From assembly GCA_016929065.1 (NCBI GenBank), contig JAFGJO010000054.1, forward strand, positions 82,588 through 146,587: a DNA stretch of 64,000 nucleotides, in the 5' to 3' direction. The notes under the pieces were generated by a model. It was given only the letters and a program-made list of their open reading frames with translations, made no database searches and had not been told where the DNA came from. Within the stretch, counting starts at the first letter, position 1. Each line of letters begins with the position of its first letter. Both the position numbers and the translations under genes were made by a program. Origin of the DNA: Spirochaetales bacterium (GTDB lineage: Bacteria > Spirochaetota > Spirochaetia > SZUA-6 > RPPD01). Below are positions 19,376-31,255 of the stretch, in pieces.

Positions 19376-20566
19376 CTACTCAATAATCTCTGTCACCGTA
19401 CCAGCTGCCACAGTACGTCCGCCTTCACGAATAGCGAAGCGAAGTCCTTTTTCAATAGCAATCGTACAGATCAGTTCAATGTTCAGCTCGGCGTTATCAC
19501 CGGGCATGATCATTTGTTTTCCTTCAGGAATCGTTACTGTACCGGTCACATCAGTTGTTCTAAAATAAAACTGCGGTCTGTATCCGGTAAAAAACGGCGA
19601 ATGACGCCCGCCTTCAGCGGTTGTCAGCACGTACACCTGACCCTTGAATTTTTTATGGGGAGTAATTGAACCCGGCTTTGCAAGAACCTGGCCGCGCTCA
19701 ACTTCTTTCTTGTCAATACCGCGAAGAAGACAACCGACGTTATCTCCCGCCAGACCTTCATCAAGAAGCTTATTGAACATTTCAATACCGGTGACGACAG
19801 TCTTTGTTGTGTCCTTGACACCGACGATTTCAATTTCTTCCCCAAGCTTGATCACACCACGGTCAATTTTACCGGTCACCACCGTTCCACGGCCCTGAAT
19901 TGAAAACACATCTTCAATCGGCATAAGGAATGGTTTGTCTGTTGCGCGTTCCGGCATCGGAAAATATGAATCCATTGCATCCAGAAGTTCGGTAATGCAT
20001 TTCGTCGCTTCCGGGTCATCAGGATTTTCCATAGCCTTAAGCGCTGATCCCTTGATAATCGGAATTTCATCACCGGGGAACTGATATTCTTTGAGAACAT
20101 CACGCACTTCTTCTTCCACAAGTTCAAGAAGATCCGGATCGTCAACCATGTCAACCTTGTTTAAAAACACGATAATTGCAGGTACGCCAACCTGACGTGC
20201 AAGCAGAATGTGCTCACGAGTCTGCGGCATAACCGAGTCCGGAGCGGACACAACAAGCACGGAGCCGTCCATCTGGGCAGCACCGGTAATCATGTTCTTG
20301 ATATAGTCGGCGTGTCCCGGACAGTCAACATGTGCATAGTGCCGGTTGTCTGACTGATATTCAACATGACGGGTATTAATAGTAATACCACGCGCCTTTT
20401 CTTCCGGCGCATTGTCGATATCCTCATAGTTCATCAATTTATCACCGTGCTTCTTTGCACAATGCATTGTAATAGCCGCTGTAAGTGTTGTTTTTCCATG
20501 GTCAACGTGACCGATTGTACCAACATTAATATGAGGTTTCGATCTCTCAAATTTCTCTTTAGCCAT
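19376..20566 (-). CDS. tuf: Elongation factor Tu
   Basis: This is a 396-residue EF-Tu with the GTPase boxes GHVDHGKT (about residues 19-26), DCPGHADY and NKVD, and the G5 SALKA. Domains 2 and 3 are intact to [14 protein letters not shown]. It brings aminoacyl-tRNA to the ribosome. The gene follows rpsG directly; fusA, which often lies between them, is absent. The start has an AGGAGG ribosome site. Confidence 0.98.
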   Translation of the reverse strand: MAKEKFERSKPHINVGTIGHVDHGKTTLTAAITMHCAKKHGDKLMNYEDIDNAPEEKARGITINTRHVEYQSDNRHYAHVDCPGHADYIKNMITGAAQMDGSVLVVSAPDSVMPQTREHILLARQVGVPAIIVFLNKVDMVDDPDLLELVEEEVRDVLKEYQFPGDEIPIIKGSALKAMENPDDPEATKCITELLDAMDSYFPMPERATDKPFLMPIEDVFSIQGRGTVVTGKIDRGVIKLGEEIEIVGVKDTTKTVVTGIEMFNKLLDEGLAGDNVGCLLRGIDKKEVERGQVLAKPGSITPHKKFKGQVYVLTTAEGGRHSPFFTGYRPQFYFRTTDVTGTVTIPEGKQMIMPGDNAELNIELICTIAIEKGLRFAIREGGRTVAAGTVTEIIE

Positions 20567-20684
20567 GAATTCCTCCTTTTATTACTTCCAATCCCATTGA
20601 TTAAAAAGGAAAACCATTCAAATAAAATATAATATTCTGCAGCACAACGTGCTGATGTTATGTATTCCCTTTATAAAAGTGAAG

Positions 20685-21155
20685 TTACCAGCGGTAATGC
20701 GCAAAAGCCTTGTTTGCTTCTGCCATACGATGGGTGTCTTCTTTTTTCTTTACCGAAGCACCGGTTGAATTCGATGCATCGATCAGTTCATTACACAAGC
20801 GCTCACTCATGGAGCGTGCACTTCTTTCGCGTGAGTACCCGATAATCCAGCGCATTGCCAAGGCTTCCCGACGGTCATCCCGTATTTCAATGGGTACCTG
20901 GTACGTTGATCCGCCGACCCGTCTCGATTTTACCTCGAGCATTGGCTTCACATTTTCCATCGCCTTGCTGAATATTTCCAATGGATCAGTATTGGTTTTT
21001 TCCTTTATAAGATCCATTGCTTTGTAAAAAATATTTGCACTTGTCGACTTCTTGCCTGCAAGCATCATTCTTAAAATAAACTTCGCAACCACCGGATTTT
21101 TGTAAATCGGCTCAATGACGTGTCTCTTTCTTATAACAACCTGTTTTCTCGACAT
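20685..21155 (-). CDS. rpsG: 30S ribosomal protein S7
   Basis: This 156-residue S7 begins [17 protein letters not shown] and has the segment [25 protein letters not shown] and the C-terminal [21 protein letters not shown]. It nucleates assembly of the small-subunit head. The 118-base gap to tuf contains a small CAGCAC/GTGCTG hairpin and AT-rich sequence, with no clear promoter. Confidence 0.97.
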   Translation of the reverse strand: MSRKQVVIRKRHVIEPIYKNPVVAKFILRMMLAGKKSTSANIFYKAMDLIKEKTNTDPLEIFSKAMENVKPMLEVKSRRVGGSTYQVPIEIRDDRREALAMRWIIGYSRERSARSMSERLCNELIDASNSTGASVKKKEDTHRMAEANKAFAHYRW

Positions 21156-21179
21156 TCTGTAAAACCTCTTCTGTACCCG

Positions 21180-21554
21180 TTATGCCTTGGGCCGTTTTGC
21201 ACCGTATTTCGACCGGGCCTGTCGTCTGTCTTCCACACCAAGCGTATCTTTTGTACCGCGCACGATGTGATACCGTACACCGGGAAGGTCCTTGATTCTT
21301 CCGCCCCGGATCAGCACCACCGAGTGTTCCTGAAGATTATGACCAATCCCGGGAATATACGCTGTCACTTCAATACCGTTTACCAAACGGACACGGGCGA
21401 TTTTACGGAGTGCCGAGTTTGGTTTTTTTGGTGTCATCGTCATCACACGAGTACAGACACCGCGTTTTTGAGGACAAGACTGTAAAGCCGGTGACTTTGT
21501 CTTGTTCAGTATTCTTTTGCGTCCTTTTCGGACAAGCTGATTAATAGTTGGCAT
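21180..21554 (-). CDS. rpsL: 30S ribosomal protein S12
   Basis: This 124-residue S12 begins [14 protein letters not shown] and contains [17 protein letters not shown], the region of streptomycin-resistance lysines, and [17 protein letters not shown]. The canonical start at 21554 is preferred over longer in-frame reading (AGAGG lies about 13 bases upstream). It is the first gene after the promoter at 21745-21774, giving a leader of about 180 bases. Confidence 0.97.
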   Translation of the reverse strand: MPTINQLVRKGRKRILNKTKSPALQSCPQKRGVCTRVMTMTPKKPNSALRKIARVRLVNGIEVTAYIPGIGHNLQEHSVVLIRGGRIKDLPGVRYHIVRGTKDTLGVEDRRQARSKYGAKRPKA

Positions 21555-21744
21555 AAAATTTACTACATCCTCTAAAATTATTATCTCGTGAAGAGAGAAT
21601 CTACCAATTGATAAAAAAAAAGTCAACCCGTTTTATTTCTTTTTTTCAGGCCGAGTATTACTTGAGTTAGACAGCAGTCCACCCCTTTATACGAAAGCGA
21701 GCATGCCCCGTATTCCGACACAACGCCGGTCCATCCCGGAGTGC

Positions 21745-21774
21745 ATACTACCCTATTGCCGACTCTTTTGTCAA
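21745..21774 (-). promoter_or_regulatory. Strong promoter of the str (rpsL-rpsG-tuf) operon
   Basis: On the minus strand a perfect TTGACA (21769-21774) and TAGTAT (21745-21750) are 18 bases apart. A 60-base A/T-rich stretch lies directly upstream and looks like an UP element for the alpha C-terminal domain. The start would fall near 21738. The roughly 300-base gap 21555-21854 holds this promoter and a long leader, and no gene. Confidence 0.7.
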
Positions 21775-21854
21775 CTGTTAAATAAAAATTAATTCTAAAT
21801 TAATAGAAGAAATCACAAAAAAACGATATATCCAGCATAAAACTTTGTCCGCAC

Positions 21855-22214
21855 CTACAGCGATATACCCTCATCAGCCAGAACATTGCTTAATAAACGG
21901 AGTGTATCAAAAACGCGCTCGAGTTGTTCATCAATTTCCGGATTGTTCCCGGCCTTTGCTGAATTTTCGAGCTGCTTTACGGCGAATTCCACTTCCTTTT
22001 GAACCCCGTTCCAATACCCGAGTATTTTTTCTTTTTTTTCTTCGGGATTCAACTCCCTGTTTTTTGCCAGCTCCACTATTTTATTATAATGGAAGATGAT
22101 CAGGGAATCTGGCTCAGCCGGCTTTTCCTGACAACCTGCAAGCATGAGTACTGCAACCAGAGTAAAAACAACAATTCCGGCTGTTCGCTTTACAAGAAAG
22201 GGGCACTGAATCAT
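21855..22214 (-). CDS. Small lipoprotein translationally coupled to rpoC
   Basis: This 119-residue protein has a signal peptide and lipobox LAGC (Cys28, after [12 protein letters not shown]), followed by a charged helical region ([31 protein letters not shown]). Its ATG overlaps the rpoC stop by four bases (ATGA), and the str promoter lies just after its end. I do not recognise the family. Since no terminator is visible between rpoC and it, it is probably the last gene of the rpoBC transcript. It would be exported and lipid-anchored. Confidence 0.85.
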   Translation of the reverse strand: MIQCPFLVKRTAGIVVFTLVAVLMLAGCQEKPAEPDSLIIFHYNKIVELAKNRELNPEEKKEKILGYWNGVQKEVEFAVKQLENSAKAGNNPEIDEQLERVFDTLRLLSNVLADEGISL

Positions 22215-25200
22215 GATACCGTTTCGACCTCTTTTTCTTCTTTTTCCTCAAGGATTCGTTCTATCGTCTTGTCGATATCTTCCATATTTTCATCATACAG
22301 CTTGATACTCTTGTATTTTCTAATCCCGGTTCCCGCAGGAATAAGATGCCCGATGATGACATTTTCTTTCAAGCCGCGGAGACCATCCATCGAGCCTGCA
22401 ATCGACGCATTTGTAAGGACCCTGGTCGTTTCCTGAAAGCTTGCCGCTGAAATAAAGGAATCAATATTAAGTGAAGCCCTGGTAATACCCAGGAGCAACG
22501 GCCGTGCGACAGCAGGCTGTCCGCCTTCGCGCATGACCTTCTGGTTTTCTTCATGAAATTTGAACCGTTCTACCTGCTTGCCGTAGATGAAATTTGTATC
22601 GCCGACCTGGATAATTTCAACCTTGCGCATCATCTGGCGGATAATAATCCCGATGTGCTTGTCATTGATCTGCACACCCTGGAGACGGTACACTTCCTGA
22701 ATTTCATTAACCAGGTAGGTCTGCAGCTGATTTTCTCCCAGGTTACTCAGGATGTCATGCGGATCGGTATTTCCGTCGCACAAAAGGTCACCCGCCTGAA
22801 CTTCGTCACCGTCACGGACCAACAGATGTTTTCCCATCGGGATCTGGTGTTTGAACTCTCTCCCAAACGCATCCACAATCAGGATAATCCGTTTACCCTT
22901 CACAATCCCCTTAAAGAAGACCGTACCACTGATTTTTGCAAGAACAGCGATGTTTTTCGGTTTTCGTGCTTCAAACAGTTCCCCAACACGTGGCAGACCG
23001 CCGGTGATATCCCTTGTTTTCACACTTTCCTTGAGCAGTTTCGCAATAATGCGCCCCGCTTTTACCGGATCACCGTCTTCCACATTCAGGTAGGCGCTGC
23101 CCGGCAGGAAGTAGCGCGTCAGTTCTTCACCGTTTTTGTCGGTGATGACTATACGGGGCTGAAGGGATTCAAGAGAGAACTCGGCAATTTTCTTTTCAAT
23201 CTTGCCGGTATCTTCATTCAGTTCTTCCTTAAGTGTTGTCCCAAGAATAATATCTTCAAATTTGATCTTCCCGTCATGTTCCGCAATAATCGGTTCGCTG
23301 AATGGATCAAAAAACGCAATCGTCTCTTCAGCTTCAGCAATCCCACCTTCCTTGACAAGCAGTTCAGACCCGTTCCTGATTTCCACTTTTTGCGGCTGGG
23401 CCAGAATCAGAAACTGATTGTCAGTGATATGGACAAACCCGATCTGCGTCGTGGTGACCTTGTCTTTCCCCCGCTCAATAACTGCTTTCTCGCCATGCGC
23501 CAAAAGGCTGTCCCCGGTTTCGAAAAGCAATTTATCTGTCTTCTTGTACGGAATTCTGTCCAGCACCTTGTGCACACTGATATACCCTTTCCGGGAAAAG
23601 AGTTTATTGCCGTTATCCAGCTCGATGGTACTTCCCTTAATTTCCTGGATCACCACCGGATAACGAAGATATACACAGTTTTCCTCGCTCACCTTGGTCG
23701 CCGCACCGCCGATATGGAATGTTCTCATGGTCAGCTGCGTTCCAGGCTGCCCGATTGACTGGGCCGCAATAATGCCTACCGCTTCACCAATTTCAGTGGT
23801 CATATTTTTGGCCAGGTTCCGGCCGTAACATTTCACACAGACACCATGTTTCGATTCACAGGTAAGAACGGTACGGATACGGACATGCTCCACACCCGCA
23901 GCATCTATCTCCGCAGCAGTCTCCTCGGTAATTTCCTTATTAATATCTATTATAATTTCGCCGGTGATCGGATGCTTGACCCGTTCAATCGTAAATCGTC
24001 CGACAATTCTGTCAGCCAGCGGTTCAACGATTTCTTCTCCGTCTTTTACCGCACCACGCTCAATTCCGTTTATGGTTCCACAGTCTTCCTCATTGATCAC
24101 CACATCCTGTGCAATATCAACAAGACGGCGTGTCAGGTATCCTGCATCTGCTGTCTTCAACGCGGTATCTGCAAGACCTTTTCGGGCGCCATTCGTTGAA
24201 ATAAAGAATTCAATAACTGACAGGCCTTCTTTGAAGTTCGACCGGATCGGCAATTCGATAATATCACCCGACGGCTTGGCCATAAGACCGCGCATACCGC
24301 CCAGCTGACGAATCTGTGTCCGGCTTCCGCGCGCTCCTGAATGCGCCATCATGTGAACAGGATTGAATCCTTCACGGTCCACTTTGAGTTCCTGCATCAA
24401 TTCATTGGTGATCAATTCGTTGATCGCACTCCACACCTCTACAACACGGTTGTACCGTTCTTCGAAAGTAATGTGTCCCTGAAGATACTGATTCTGGATC
24501 TCGGTGACCTGATTATTCGCTTTCTGAATCAATTCGCCTTTATGGGCGGGGATGATGATGTCATCCATACCAATGGTTGCACCAAAACGCGTTGCAAATT
24601 TGAATCCCATCGCTTTGATCGTATCAAGCATTTCAACAGTTACATACGGGCCATATTCCTTATAACAGTGGGAAATGAGTATCCGGAGCTCTTTTTCTCC
24701 CATCGATGTATTGATAAATTCAACTTCTTCCGGGAGTTCATCATTCAACAGCACACGGCCTGCGGTCGTCTCGACAATTTTTCCATCCATTCTTACCTTG
24801 ATCAGCGCCTGATAACTCAACACACCGGCTTCGAGCGCCATGAAGATTTCCGCTTTATCAGAAAAATACTTGCCCTCTCCCGGAGAACCTTTTTTCTCTT
24901 TGGTAAGATAGTAAATACCAAGAACCATATCCTGCGTCGGGATGACAACAGGGCTGCCGCTCGCGGGGTTTAACAGGTTTTTCGAAGACAACAGGAGCGT
25001 CCAGCACTCAATCTGGGCCGCCTGGGTCAATGGAACGTGAACCGCCATCTGGTCGCCGTCAAAGTCTGCATTAAATGCATGACAGACCAGCGGATGCAGC
25101 TTTATCGCTTTGCCCTCGACAAGGACCGGTTCAAAAGCCTGAATACCAAGCCGGTGCAGTGTCGGCGCACGATTGAGCATGACCGGATGTTCCTGAACTA

Positions 25201-26410
25201 CTTCATCCAAAACCGCCCACACTTCCGGAGCTTCCTGCTCCACAAGTGTTTTTGCCTTTTTCACATTATACACAACATCTTTTTCAACAAGTTTTTTCAT
25301 GATAAACGGCTTGAACAGCTCAAGCGCCATTTTCGATGGCAGTCCGCACTGGTGCAGCTGCAGGTCGGGCCCGACGACAATCACTGAACGGCCCGAATAG
25401 TCGACCCGTTTTCCAAGGAGATTCTGCCGGAACCGGCCCTGCTTCCCTTTCAACATGTCAGAGAGGGATTTCAGCGGCCTGTTCGATGCTCCTTTGACAA
25501 CACGCTTTTTCTTGGAGTTGTCAAACAGGGCATCGACTGCTTCCTGCAGCATTCTTTTTTCATTCCGGATAATGATATCCGGGGCATTTAACGCCTGAAG
25601 ACGCTTCAGACGGTTATTTCGGTTAATCACACGGCGGTACAGGTCATTCAAATCTGATGTTGCAAAACGGCCGCCCTCAAGCTGTACCATGGGCCGAAGC
25701 TCCGGCGGAATCACCGGAATCACTTCAAGGATCATCCATTCAGGCTTGTTCCCGGAATCCCGGAAATTTTCCACAATTTCGATTCGTTTTAGAAGCCGCT
25801 TGTCTGACTTGACGCCCTTCTCGATCATTTTTCGCCGAAGTTCAGAGGCCAATGCATCCAGGTCAATTCCTTCAAGCAGGGTTTTCACTGCTTCGGCACC
25901 AATTCCAGCAGTGAATGAATACCCGTAGCGCTCCTGTGCTTCATGAAACTCTTCTTCCGACAGAAGTTCCATTTTTTTGAGATCAGTATCACCCTCATCA
26001 ATGACAATATATTTTTCGTAATACAGCACTGAGCGGAGCGCGGTAATGGAAAGATCGAGTAAAAGCCCCATTCGGGAGGGAACAGACCGGTAAAACCATA
26101 TATGAGAGACCGGAGCGGCAAGTTCAATATGCCCCATCCGTTCGCGGCGTACCTTGAAATGAGTTACTTCAACACCGCACCGGTCACAGATGACCCCGCG
26201 GTACCGGATTGATTTGAACTTTCCGCAGTAACACTCCCATTCCTTCGTGGTCCCGAAAATACGTTCACAAAACAAACCGTCTTTCTCCGGGCGGAGGGTG
26301 CGGTAATTGATTGTTTCCGGCTTTTTTACTTCACCGTATGACCATGCCCGAATTTGTTCGGGTGATGCAAGCTTAATTTTAATACTGTCAAAATCCTGAA
26401 AATCTCTCAT
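22211..26410 (-). CDS. rpoC: DNA-directed RNA polymerase subunit beta'
   Basis: This 1399-residue beta' subunit has the N-terminal zinc finger ([20 protein letters not shown]), the bridge and trigger regions, and the catalytic [12 protein letters not shown] with its three Mg-binding Asp residues. The second zinc site ([15 protein letters not shown]) is also present. I chose the ATG at 26410 with GGGAGGAG upstream; a start five codons earlier is in frame but lacks such a site. A 77-base gap separates it from rpoB. Length is near that of E. coli (1407). Confidence 0.98.
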   Translation of the reverse strand: MRDFQDFDSIKIKLASPEQIRAWSYGEVKKPETINYRTLRPEKDGLFCERIFGTTKEWECYCGKFKSIRYRGVICDRCGVEVTHFKVRRERMGHIELAAPVSHIWFYRSVPSRMGLLLDLSITALRSVLYYEKYIVIDEGDTDLKKMELLSEEEFHEAQERYGYSFTAGIGAEAVKTLLEGIDLDALASELRRKMIEKGVKSDKRLLKRIEIVENFRDSGNKPEWMILEVIPVIPPELRPMVQLEGGRFATSDLNDLYRRVINRNNRLKRLQALNAPDIIIRNEKRMLQEAVDALFDNSKKKRVVKGASNRPLKSLSDMLKGKQGRFRQNLLGKRVDYSGRSVIVVGPDLQLHQCGLPSKMALELFKPFIMKKLVEKDVVYNVKKAKTLVEQEAPEVWAVLDEVVQEHPVMLNRAPTLHRLGIQAFEPVLVEGKAIKLHPLVCHAFNADFDGDQMAVHVPLTQAAQIECWTLLLSSKNLLNPASGSPVVIPTQDMVLGIYYLTKEKKGSPGEGKYFSDKAEIFMALEAGVLSYQALIKVRMDGKIVETTAGRVLLNDELPEEVEFINTSMGEKELRILISHCYKEYGPYVTVEMLDTIKAMGFKFATRFGATIGMDDIIIPAHKGELIQKANNQVTEIQNQYLQGHITFEERYNRVVEVWSAINELITNELMQELKVDREGFNPVHMMAHSGARGSRTQIRQLGGMRGLMAKPSGDIIELPIRSNFKEGLSVIEFFISTNGARKGLADTALKTADAGYLTRRLVDIAQDVVINEEDCGTINGIERGAVKDGEEIVEPLADRIVGRFTIERVKHPITGEIIIDINKEITEETAAEIDAAGVEHVRIRTVLTCESKHGVCVKCYGRNLAKNMTTEIGEAVGIIAAQSIGQPGTQLTMRTFHIGGAATKVSEENCVYLRYPVVIQEIKGSTIELDNGNKLFSRKGYISVHKVLDRIPYKKTDKLLFETGDSLLAHGEKAVIERGKDKVTTTQIGFVHITDNQFLILAQPQKVEIRNGSELLVKEGGIAEAEETIAFFDPFSEPIIAEHDGKIKFEDIILGTTLKEELNEDTGKIEKKIAEFSLESLQPRIVITDKNGEELTRYFLPGSAYLNVEDGDPVKAGRIIAKLLKESVKTRDITGGLPRVGELFEARKPKNIAVLAKISGTVFFKGIVKGKRIILIVDAFGREFKHQIPMGKHLLVRDGDEVQAGDLLCDGNTDPHDILSNLGENQLQTYLVNEIQEVYRLQGVQINDKHIGIIIRQMMRKVEIIQVGDTNFIYGKQVERFKFHEENQKVMREGGQPAVARPLLLGITRASLNIDSFISAASFQETTRVLTNASIAGSMDGLRGLKENVIIGHLIPAGTGIRKYKSIKLYDENMEDIDKTIERILEEKEEKEVETVS

Positions 26411-26487
26411 TATAACTCCTCCCAAAAAATGGGTTATTGAAAAAATCCCGTTGTATCAGGCACACCGGTATATTACAGCGGCTGCGA

Positions 26488-29400
26488 TTAAAACCGTGTT
26501 CCCTGCCGGTTAATCAGCTCTTCATCACGCTCTGTCAGGGCAATCTGTTTTGCCTTTGAATCGTAAATCGATATATCAAGTGCAAGGCCCCTCAATTCCT
26601 GAATGAGTACGTTAAATGATTCGGGAATACCAAATGATGTGGTTACCTCACCCTTTACAATGCTTTCATATATTTTCGCACGGCCGATCATGTCATCCGA
26701 CTTGATCGTCAGAAGTTCCTGAAGGGTGTTGGCTGCACCGTATGCTTCGAGCGCCCATACTTCCATTTCACCAAGACGCTGGCCGCCGAACTGTGCCTTA
26801 CCGCCGAGCGGCTGCTGGGTAACCAATGAATACGGCCCTGTGGAACGAGCGTGCATCTTGTCGTCAACAAGGTGATGGAGTTTCAGCATATACAGGTACC
26901 CGACAGTAATTTCATTTTCAAACGGCATCCCCGACTGACCGTCAAACAACTGTATTTTTGAAGTTGGAGGCAGATTTGCTTCCTTTAACTTGTTTTCAAT
27001 CATTTCATTCGATGCAGACTGGAATACGGGGGTTGCGTACCATTCGTCAAGCGCAACAGCAGCCCAGCCGAGTTCTGTCTCAAGGATCTGTCCAATATTC
27101 ATACGGGAGGGAACACCCAGAGGATTCAAAACAATATCGATCGGTGTTCCGTCTTCCATAAACGGCATATCCTCCATCGGAAGCACGCGGGAAATAACCC
27201 CCTTGTTTCCATGGCGGCCGGCCATCTTGTCGCCCTCCTGCAGTTTTTTCTTGGTGGCAATCAGCACCTTGACGATTTCATCGACACCGGGATTCAGGTC
27301 GTTTCCGTCAGCACGGCGAAGCCGCTGTACATCAATCACTGTCCCCTGAATGCCATGCGGCACTCGAAGGCTAGTGTCACGGACTTCTTTTGCTTTTTCA
27401 CCAAAAATTGAATTGAGCAGCTTGAATTCGGGTGTTGAATCGGTCTCACTCTTCGGTGTGACCTTCCCCACCAGTATCGAGCCTGATTTCACCTTTGCAC
27501 CGACAAGGATAATTCCCTCTTCGTCAAGGTAATCCGCCATCCGCTCATTGATATTCGGAATATCACGGGTAATTTTCTCGGGTCCGAGTTTTGTCTCCCG
27601 GACTTCGACTGCGAATTCTTTTATATGGATCGAGGTAAACATGTCTTCCTGAACAATCCGTTCAGAAATCAGGATTGCATCTTCGTAGTTGTATCCATTC
27701 CAGGGCATGAATGCCACAAGGATATTCCTTCCAAGAGCAAGTTCCCCCTGGAGTGTTGCCGGGCCGTCTGCAAGGACATCCCCTGCTTTAACCTTTTGGC
27801 CGGCTTTGACAATCGGCCGCTGGTGAAAGCAGGTATCCTGGTTGGTGCGCTGGAATTTCAGAAGCGGATAGGAAACAGCATCCTTTCCCTTGTCCGGCAT
27901 GACCCGCACTTCTGTCGACGAGACGTATTCAACCGTTCCATTCACACGACAGATAAGTACAACACCGGAATCATAGGCGGTTTTTCCTTCCATACCGGTT
28001 CCGACACGCGGTGGTTCCGGATTCAGCAGGGGTACTGCCTGACGCTGCATATTTGATCCCATGAGTGCACGGTTTGCGTCATCATGCTCCAGGAACGGAA
28101 TAAGTGAGGCCGAAACCGATACGATCTGTTTCGGAGACACATCCATATACTGTACACTCTTTGGTCCGCGGGTAGAATAATCTCCGCCCTTGCGGACCGG
28201 AATCATTTTTTCCATGAACTTGCCGTCATTATCAACCGGCGTAATCGCCTGTGCGATATAATATCTTTCCTCATCCATGGCGGAAAGGTATTCAATATCG
28301 CGAAGCACCTTGCCGTCAACAACTTTACGGTACGGTGTTTCAAGAAACCCGTATTCGTTGACACGGGTGTAGTTTGCAAGTGAGACAATAAGACCGATAT
28401 TCGGGCCTTCCGGTGTTTCAATAGGGCACATTCTTCCATAATGTGTATAATGAACGTCGCGGACTTCGAATCCGGCGCGCTCACGCGAGAGCCCCCCTGG
28501 CCCAAGGGCATTCAGACGGCGCTTATGGGTCAGTTCCGACAATGGGTTTACCTGGTCCATAAATTGTGACAACTGACTTGAACCAAAAAACTCCTTGATG
28601 CTCGCGACGATCGGTTTGATCGAGATGAGTTCCTGCGGTTTGATGGTATCGATCTCCTTCAATGACATCCGTTCTTTTGCGATCCGTTCCATCCGCGAAA
28701 ATGCAATTTTCAGCTGGTTGGCGAGCAATTCACCGACCGAGCGGATACGGCGGTTTCCAAGATGGTCGATATCATCGACATTTTCCTCGCCGATGTACAC
28801 CTTGATAAGAAAAATCATTGTGTTGACAATGTCTTCGACGATCAATGTCTGGTCATTAATATCAGAGCGGTAATCGAATTTTTTGTTGAGTTTGTAGCGG
28901 CCGACCCTGCCCAGATCATACCGGCGGGAAGAGAAAAACATCGCTTGCAGGTCTTTTTCGGCACTCTCGATGGTAATGGGCTCTCCCGGAAAAATAGATG
29001 AATAAAGCCGTGAAATCGCTTCTTCCCGGGTCGGTTCGTCAACTTCCGGATCATCCCGGGTAAACTTCATTTCTTCACGTTCAAAACAATTCAGGATAAT
29101 ATCGGTATGAAGTGAATCGGGGTGATTAAAATCGATCACCTCGATTTTGTTGACATTCATGTGAAGCAGCTCTTCGACATCATGCGGATGAATTTTTTCA
29201 CCGGCACGGTAGAGTTTTTTCTCTGCATCACCTTCTTTGACGAAAATCGCCTTTGCAAAAACATTTCCGACAACCTTTTCCTTGTCGTCCCGGGTATCGG
29301 AAAGCTTCATTTTTTTTGTTTTATAGAAAATCTCGATAATTTTTTCACGTGAATCAAATCCCAGGGCCCGGAGAAAAATGGTGGCAAGAATTCGTTTTTT

Positions 29401-29982
29401 CCGGTCAATCTTGGTGTAAACAAGTTCACGTTTCTGGTCAATTTCAAATTCAAGCCATGAACCGCGGTAGGGGATGATCCGCGATGAATAGACACCCTTT
29501 TCATGGGAAAAAATAACACCCGGAGACCGGTGTATCTGACTCACCACAACGCGTTCGGCGCCGTTGATAATGAACGTCCCCCGTTCTGTCATCAGCGGGA
29601 TATCTCCCATATAAATCTCTTTCTGCCTGATTTCACCGGTCTGCAAAAAGACAAGATTGATTTTTGCCTTGATTGGCATGGAATAGGAAAGGCCCTTATG
29701 CTTGCATTCCTGCTCGGAAAACTTCAGATAGGATTCATCCAGCGTGTATCCGCAGTATTCAAGAACCATGTCCTCGTTCGGGCTTTCAAGAGGGAATATG
29801 GACTGAAACACCTCCTCAAGGCCGCGAAGCTCAAGAGGTTCATTGTTCAAAATCTTTTCCCGCTGAAGAAAGCGTTCATATGAAGACACCTGAATATCAA
29901 TAAGATTCGGAATATCCATGACATGATGAAATTCCGACCCAATATATGTTCTTTGAATTTTTTTATGTACACTCATACTCAT
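26488..29982 (-). CDS. rpoB: DNA-directed RNA polymerase subunit beta, with Asn at the rifampicin position 531
   Basis: This 1164-residue beta subunit has all conserved blocks, among them the rifampicin cluster [21 protein letters not shown] and the C-terminal [21 protein letters not shown]. In that cluster the residue equal to E. coli Ser531 is Asn (codon AAT at 28510-28512) and Asn518 is Val; Asp516 and His526 are kept. Asn531 is reported to underlie natural rifampicin resistance in spirochaetes. I chose the ATG at 29982 after AAGGGG. An in-frame GTG at 30003 is possible. A long inverted repeat lies in the 5' spacer at 30078-30120. Confidence 0.98.
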   Translation of the reverse strand: MSMSVHKKIQRTYIGSEFHHVMDIPNLIDIQVSSYERFLQREKILNNEPLELRGLEEVFQSIFPLESPNEDMVLEYCGYTLDESYLKFSEQECKHKGLSYSMPIKAKINLVFLQTGEIRQKEIYMGDIPLMTERGTFIINGAERVVVSQIHRSPGVIFSHEKGVYSSRIIPYRGSWLEFEIDQKRELVYTKIDRKKRILATIFLRALGFDSREKIIEIFYKTKKMKLSDTRDDKEKVVGNVFAKAIFVKEGDAEKKLYRAGEKIHPHDVEELLHMNVNKIEVIDFNHPDSLHTDIILNCFEREEMKFTRDDPEVDEPTREEAISRLYSSIFPGEPITIESAEKDLQAMFFSSRRYDLGRVGRYKLNKKFDYRSDINDQTLIVEDIVNTMIFLIKVYIGEENVDDIDHLGNRRIRSVGELLANQLKIAFSRMERIAKERMSLKEIDTIKPQELISIKPIVASIKEFFGSSQLSQFMDQVNPLSELTHKRRLNALGPGGLSRERAGFEVRDVHYTHYGRMCPIETPEGPNIGLIVSLANYTRVNEYGFLETPYRKVVDGKVLRDIEYLSAMDEERYYIAQAITPVDNDGKFMEKMIPVRKGGDYSTRGPKSVQYMDVSPKQIVSVSASLIPFLEHDDANRALMGSNMQRQAVPLLNPEPPRVGTGMEGKTAYDSGVVLICRVNGTVEYVSSTEVRVMPDKGKDAVSYPLLKFQRTNQDTCFHQRPIVKAGQKVKAGDVLADGPATLQGELALGRNILVAFMPWNGYNYEDAILISERIVQEDMFTSIHIKEFAVEVRETKLGPEKITRDIPNINERMADYLDEEGIILVGAKVKSGSILVGKVTPKSETDSTPEFKLLNSIFGEKAKEVRDTSLRVPHGIQGTVIDVQRLRRADGNDLNPGVDEIVKVLIATKKKLQEGDKMAGRHGNKGVISRVLPMEDMPFMEDGTPIDIVLNPLGVPSRMNIGQILETELGWAAVALDEWYATPVFQSASNEMIENKLKEANLPPTSKIQLFDGQSGMPFENEITVGYLYMLKLHHLVDDKMHARSTGPYSLVTQQPLGGKAQFGGQRLGEMEVWALEAYGAANTLQELLTIKSDDMIGRAKIYESIVKGEVTTSFGIPESFNVLIQELRGLALDISIYDSKAKQIALTERDEELINRQGTRF

Positions 29983-30077
29983 CCTGGCCCCTTCTTGTTT
30001 CACAGTGCGGTTCAGCGCTTCCGCTGTCTCTCACCGGTATCAATATCGCAGGATTACCCTGCTTTTTAACGTTCTTA

Positions 30078-30120
30078 TTCTTCTATTATGAATATACACA
30101 TTATATTCATAATAGAAGAA
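30078..30120. repeat. 19-bp perfect inverted repeat in the rplL-rpoB spacer
   Basis: TTCTTCTATTATGAATATA (30078-30096) is repeated in perfect reverse complement at 30102-30120 around a 5-base loop. The RNA would form a long A/U-rich hairpin with no U-run behind it, so it is not a normal terminator. In E. coli this spacer holds an attenuator and an RNase III site, and this hairpin could serve as a processing site separating the ribosomal and polymerase messages. Confidence 0.85.
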
Positions 30121-30249
30121 GGCAATGGAACCCCGGTATCCGTTCAGGAATACTGTTGTTTTTCTGCCTCAATAATAAACAGACCACCAAGATATAACTA
30201 TCCCAGTGGTCATGCGAGTCATAATCTGTGTGTTCCCAACATTCTGGTA

Positions 30250-30636
30250 TTATTTAACCTCAACAACACCGCCTGCAGCTTCTACCTGTTCCTTGATCTT
30301 TCCGGCTTCATCTTTTGAAACTGCGTCTTTGATTGTCTTTCCGCCCGCTTCAACCAGATCTTTGGCTTCTTTCAAGCCCAGACCGGTGATCGCACGAACT
30401 GCCTTGATAACGGCAATTTTCTTGCTGTCGTCAAAACTCTTGAGGACAACTTCGAACTCGTCCTTTTCTTCAACCGCATCAGCTGCACCAGCAGCACCGG
30501 GAGCGGCAGCGACTGCAACGGGTGCAGCAGCAGTAACACCGAATTTTTCTTCCATAGCTTTTACAAGCTCGGAAACTTCCAATAATGACATACTGGAAAT
30601 TGCATCCAGAATTTCGTCTTTTGATAGTGTTGGCAT
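30250..30636 (-). CDS. rplL: 50S ribosomal protein L7/L12
   Basis: This 128-residue stalk protein has the N-terminal dimerisation part ([31 protein letters not shown]), an Ala-rich hinge, and the factor-binding C-terminal domain ([34 protein letters not shown]). It ends 64 bases after rplJ begins the spacer and is followed by 246 bases to rpoB. Confidence 0.97.
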   Translation of the reverse strand: MPTLSKDEILDAISSMSLLEVSELVKAMEEKFGVTAAAPVAVAAAPGAAGAADAVEEKDEFEVVLKSFDDSKKIAVIKAVRAITGLGLKEAKDLVEAGGKTIKDAVSKDEAGKIKEQVEAAGGVVEVK

Positions 30637-30700
30637 ATTATCTTCTCCTTATAATTTTTTTACAGCAATAGCATCCAACGAAAAGAAGACTAAGGCTGCT

Positions 30701-31234
30701 TTATTCTTTTTTTGAGTCCGCCACTGCTTTGAGTGTCCGGACAAATTTTGAAATTACCCCGGTAAGTACCAAAACCATATTGGTTGCCGGCGCATTGAGT
30801 GAACCCATAACTCTCGCGATAAGTTCTGTTCTGCTCGGCAGCTTCGACAAGGCATCAACCTCGCCGAGTCCGAAACGTTTCCCCTCGACGATACCGCCCT
30901 TCAGGCTCAGGGGAGTTTCTTTTGCGAACTCAACCAATGCCTTCGCAACCGGGCCTGCATCTTTGGTAATAAACGCAATCGCGGTGGGTCCGACAAGATA
31001 GTCAGCCACATCCGGCATTCCCATCTGATTGAGCGCGATATTCATATAGTTGTTTTTTACAACAGTCAGCTGGGCATTTTCCTCACGCAGTTTCCCCCGC
31101 AATTCGGTTATCTGTGCCACCGTCAAACCACGGTAATCCACAAAAATAAGATCATTGGATTTTTCAAGAAATTCCTTGAATTTCTTTACCGCATTCTCTT
31201 TATATTCATTAATTCTCTGTGTTTTATCAGCCAT
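30701..31234 (-). CDS. rplJ: 50S ribosomal protein L10
   Basis: This 177-residue L10 anchors L7/L12 dimers to the ribosome. The N-terminal part (DLIFVDYRGLTVAQITELRGKLREENAQLTVVKN) is typical. The C-terminal helix for L12 is present but short. It lies 21 bases after rplA. In E. coli L10-L12 represses this operon; no leader structure was assigned here. Confidence 0.97.
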   Translation of the reverse strand: MADKTQRINEYKENAVKKFKEFLEKSNDLIFVDYRGLTVAQITELRGKLREENAQLTVVKNNYMNIALNQMGMPDVADYLVGPTAIAFITKDAGPVAKALVEFAKETPLSLKGGIVEGKRFGLGEVDALSKLPSRTELIARVMGSLNAPATNMVLVLTGVISKFVRTLKAVADSKKE

Positions 31235-31255
31235 TTTATTTCTCCTCCTCCCTTC

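Noticed and set aside
20640..20660. CAGCAC/GTGCTG hairpin between rpsG and tuf as a terminator
   Set aside because: The stem is only six base pairs and no U-run follows on the minus strand.
22553..23758. Plus-strand open frame of 401 codons inside rpoC
   Set aside because: It lies entirely antisense to a conserved and intact rpoC and matches no known family; the length comes from codon bias of the opposite strand.
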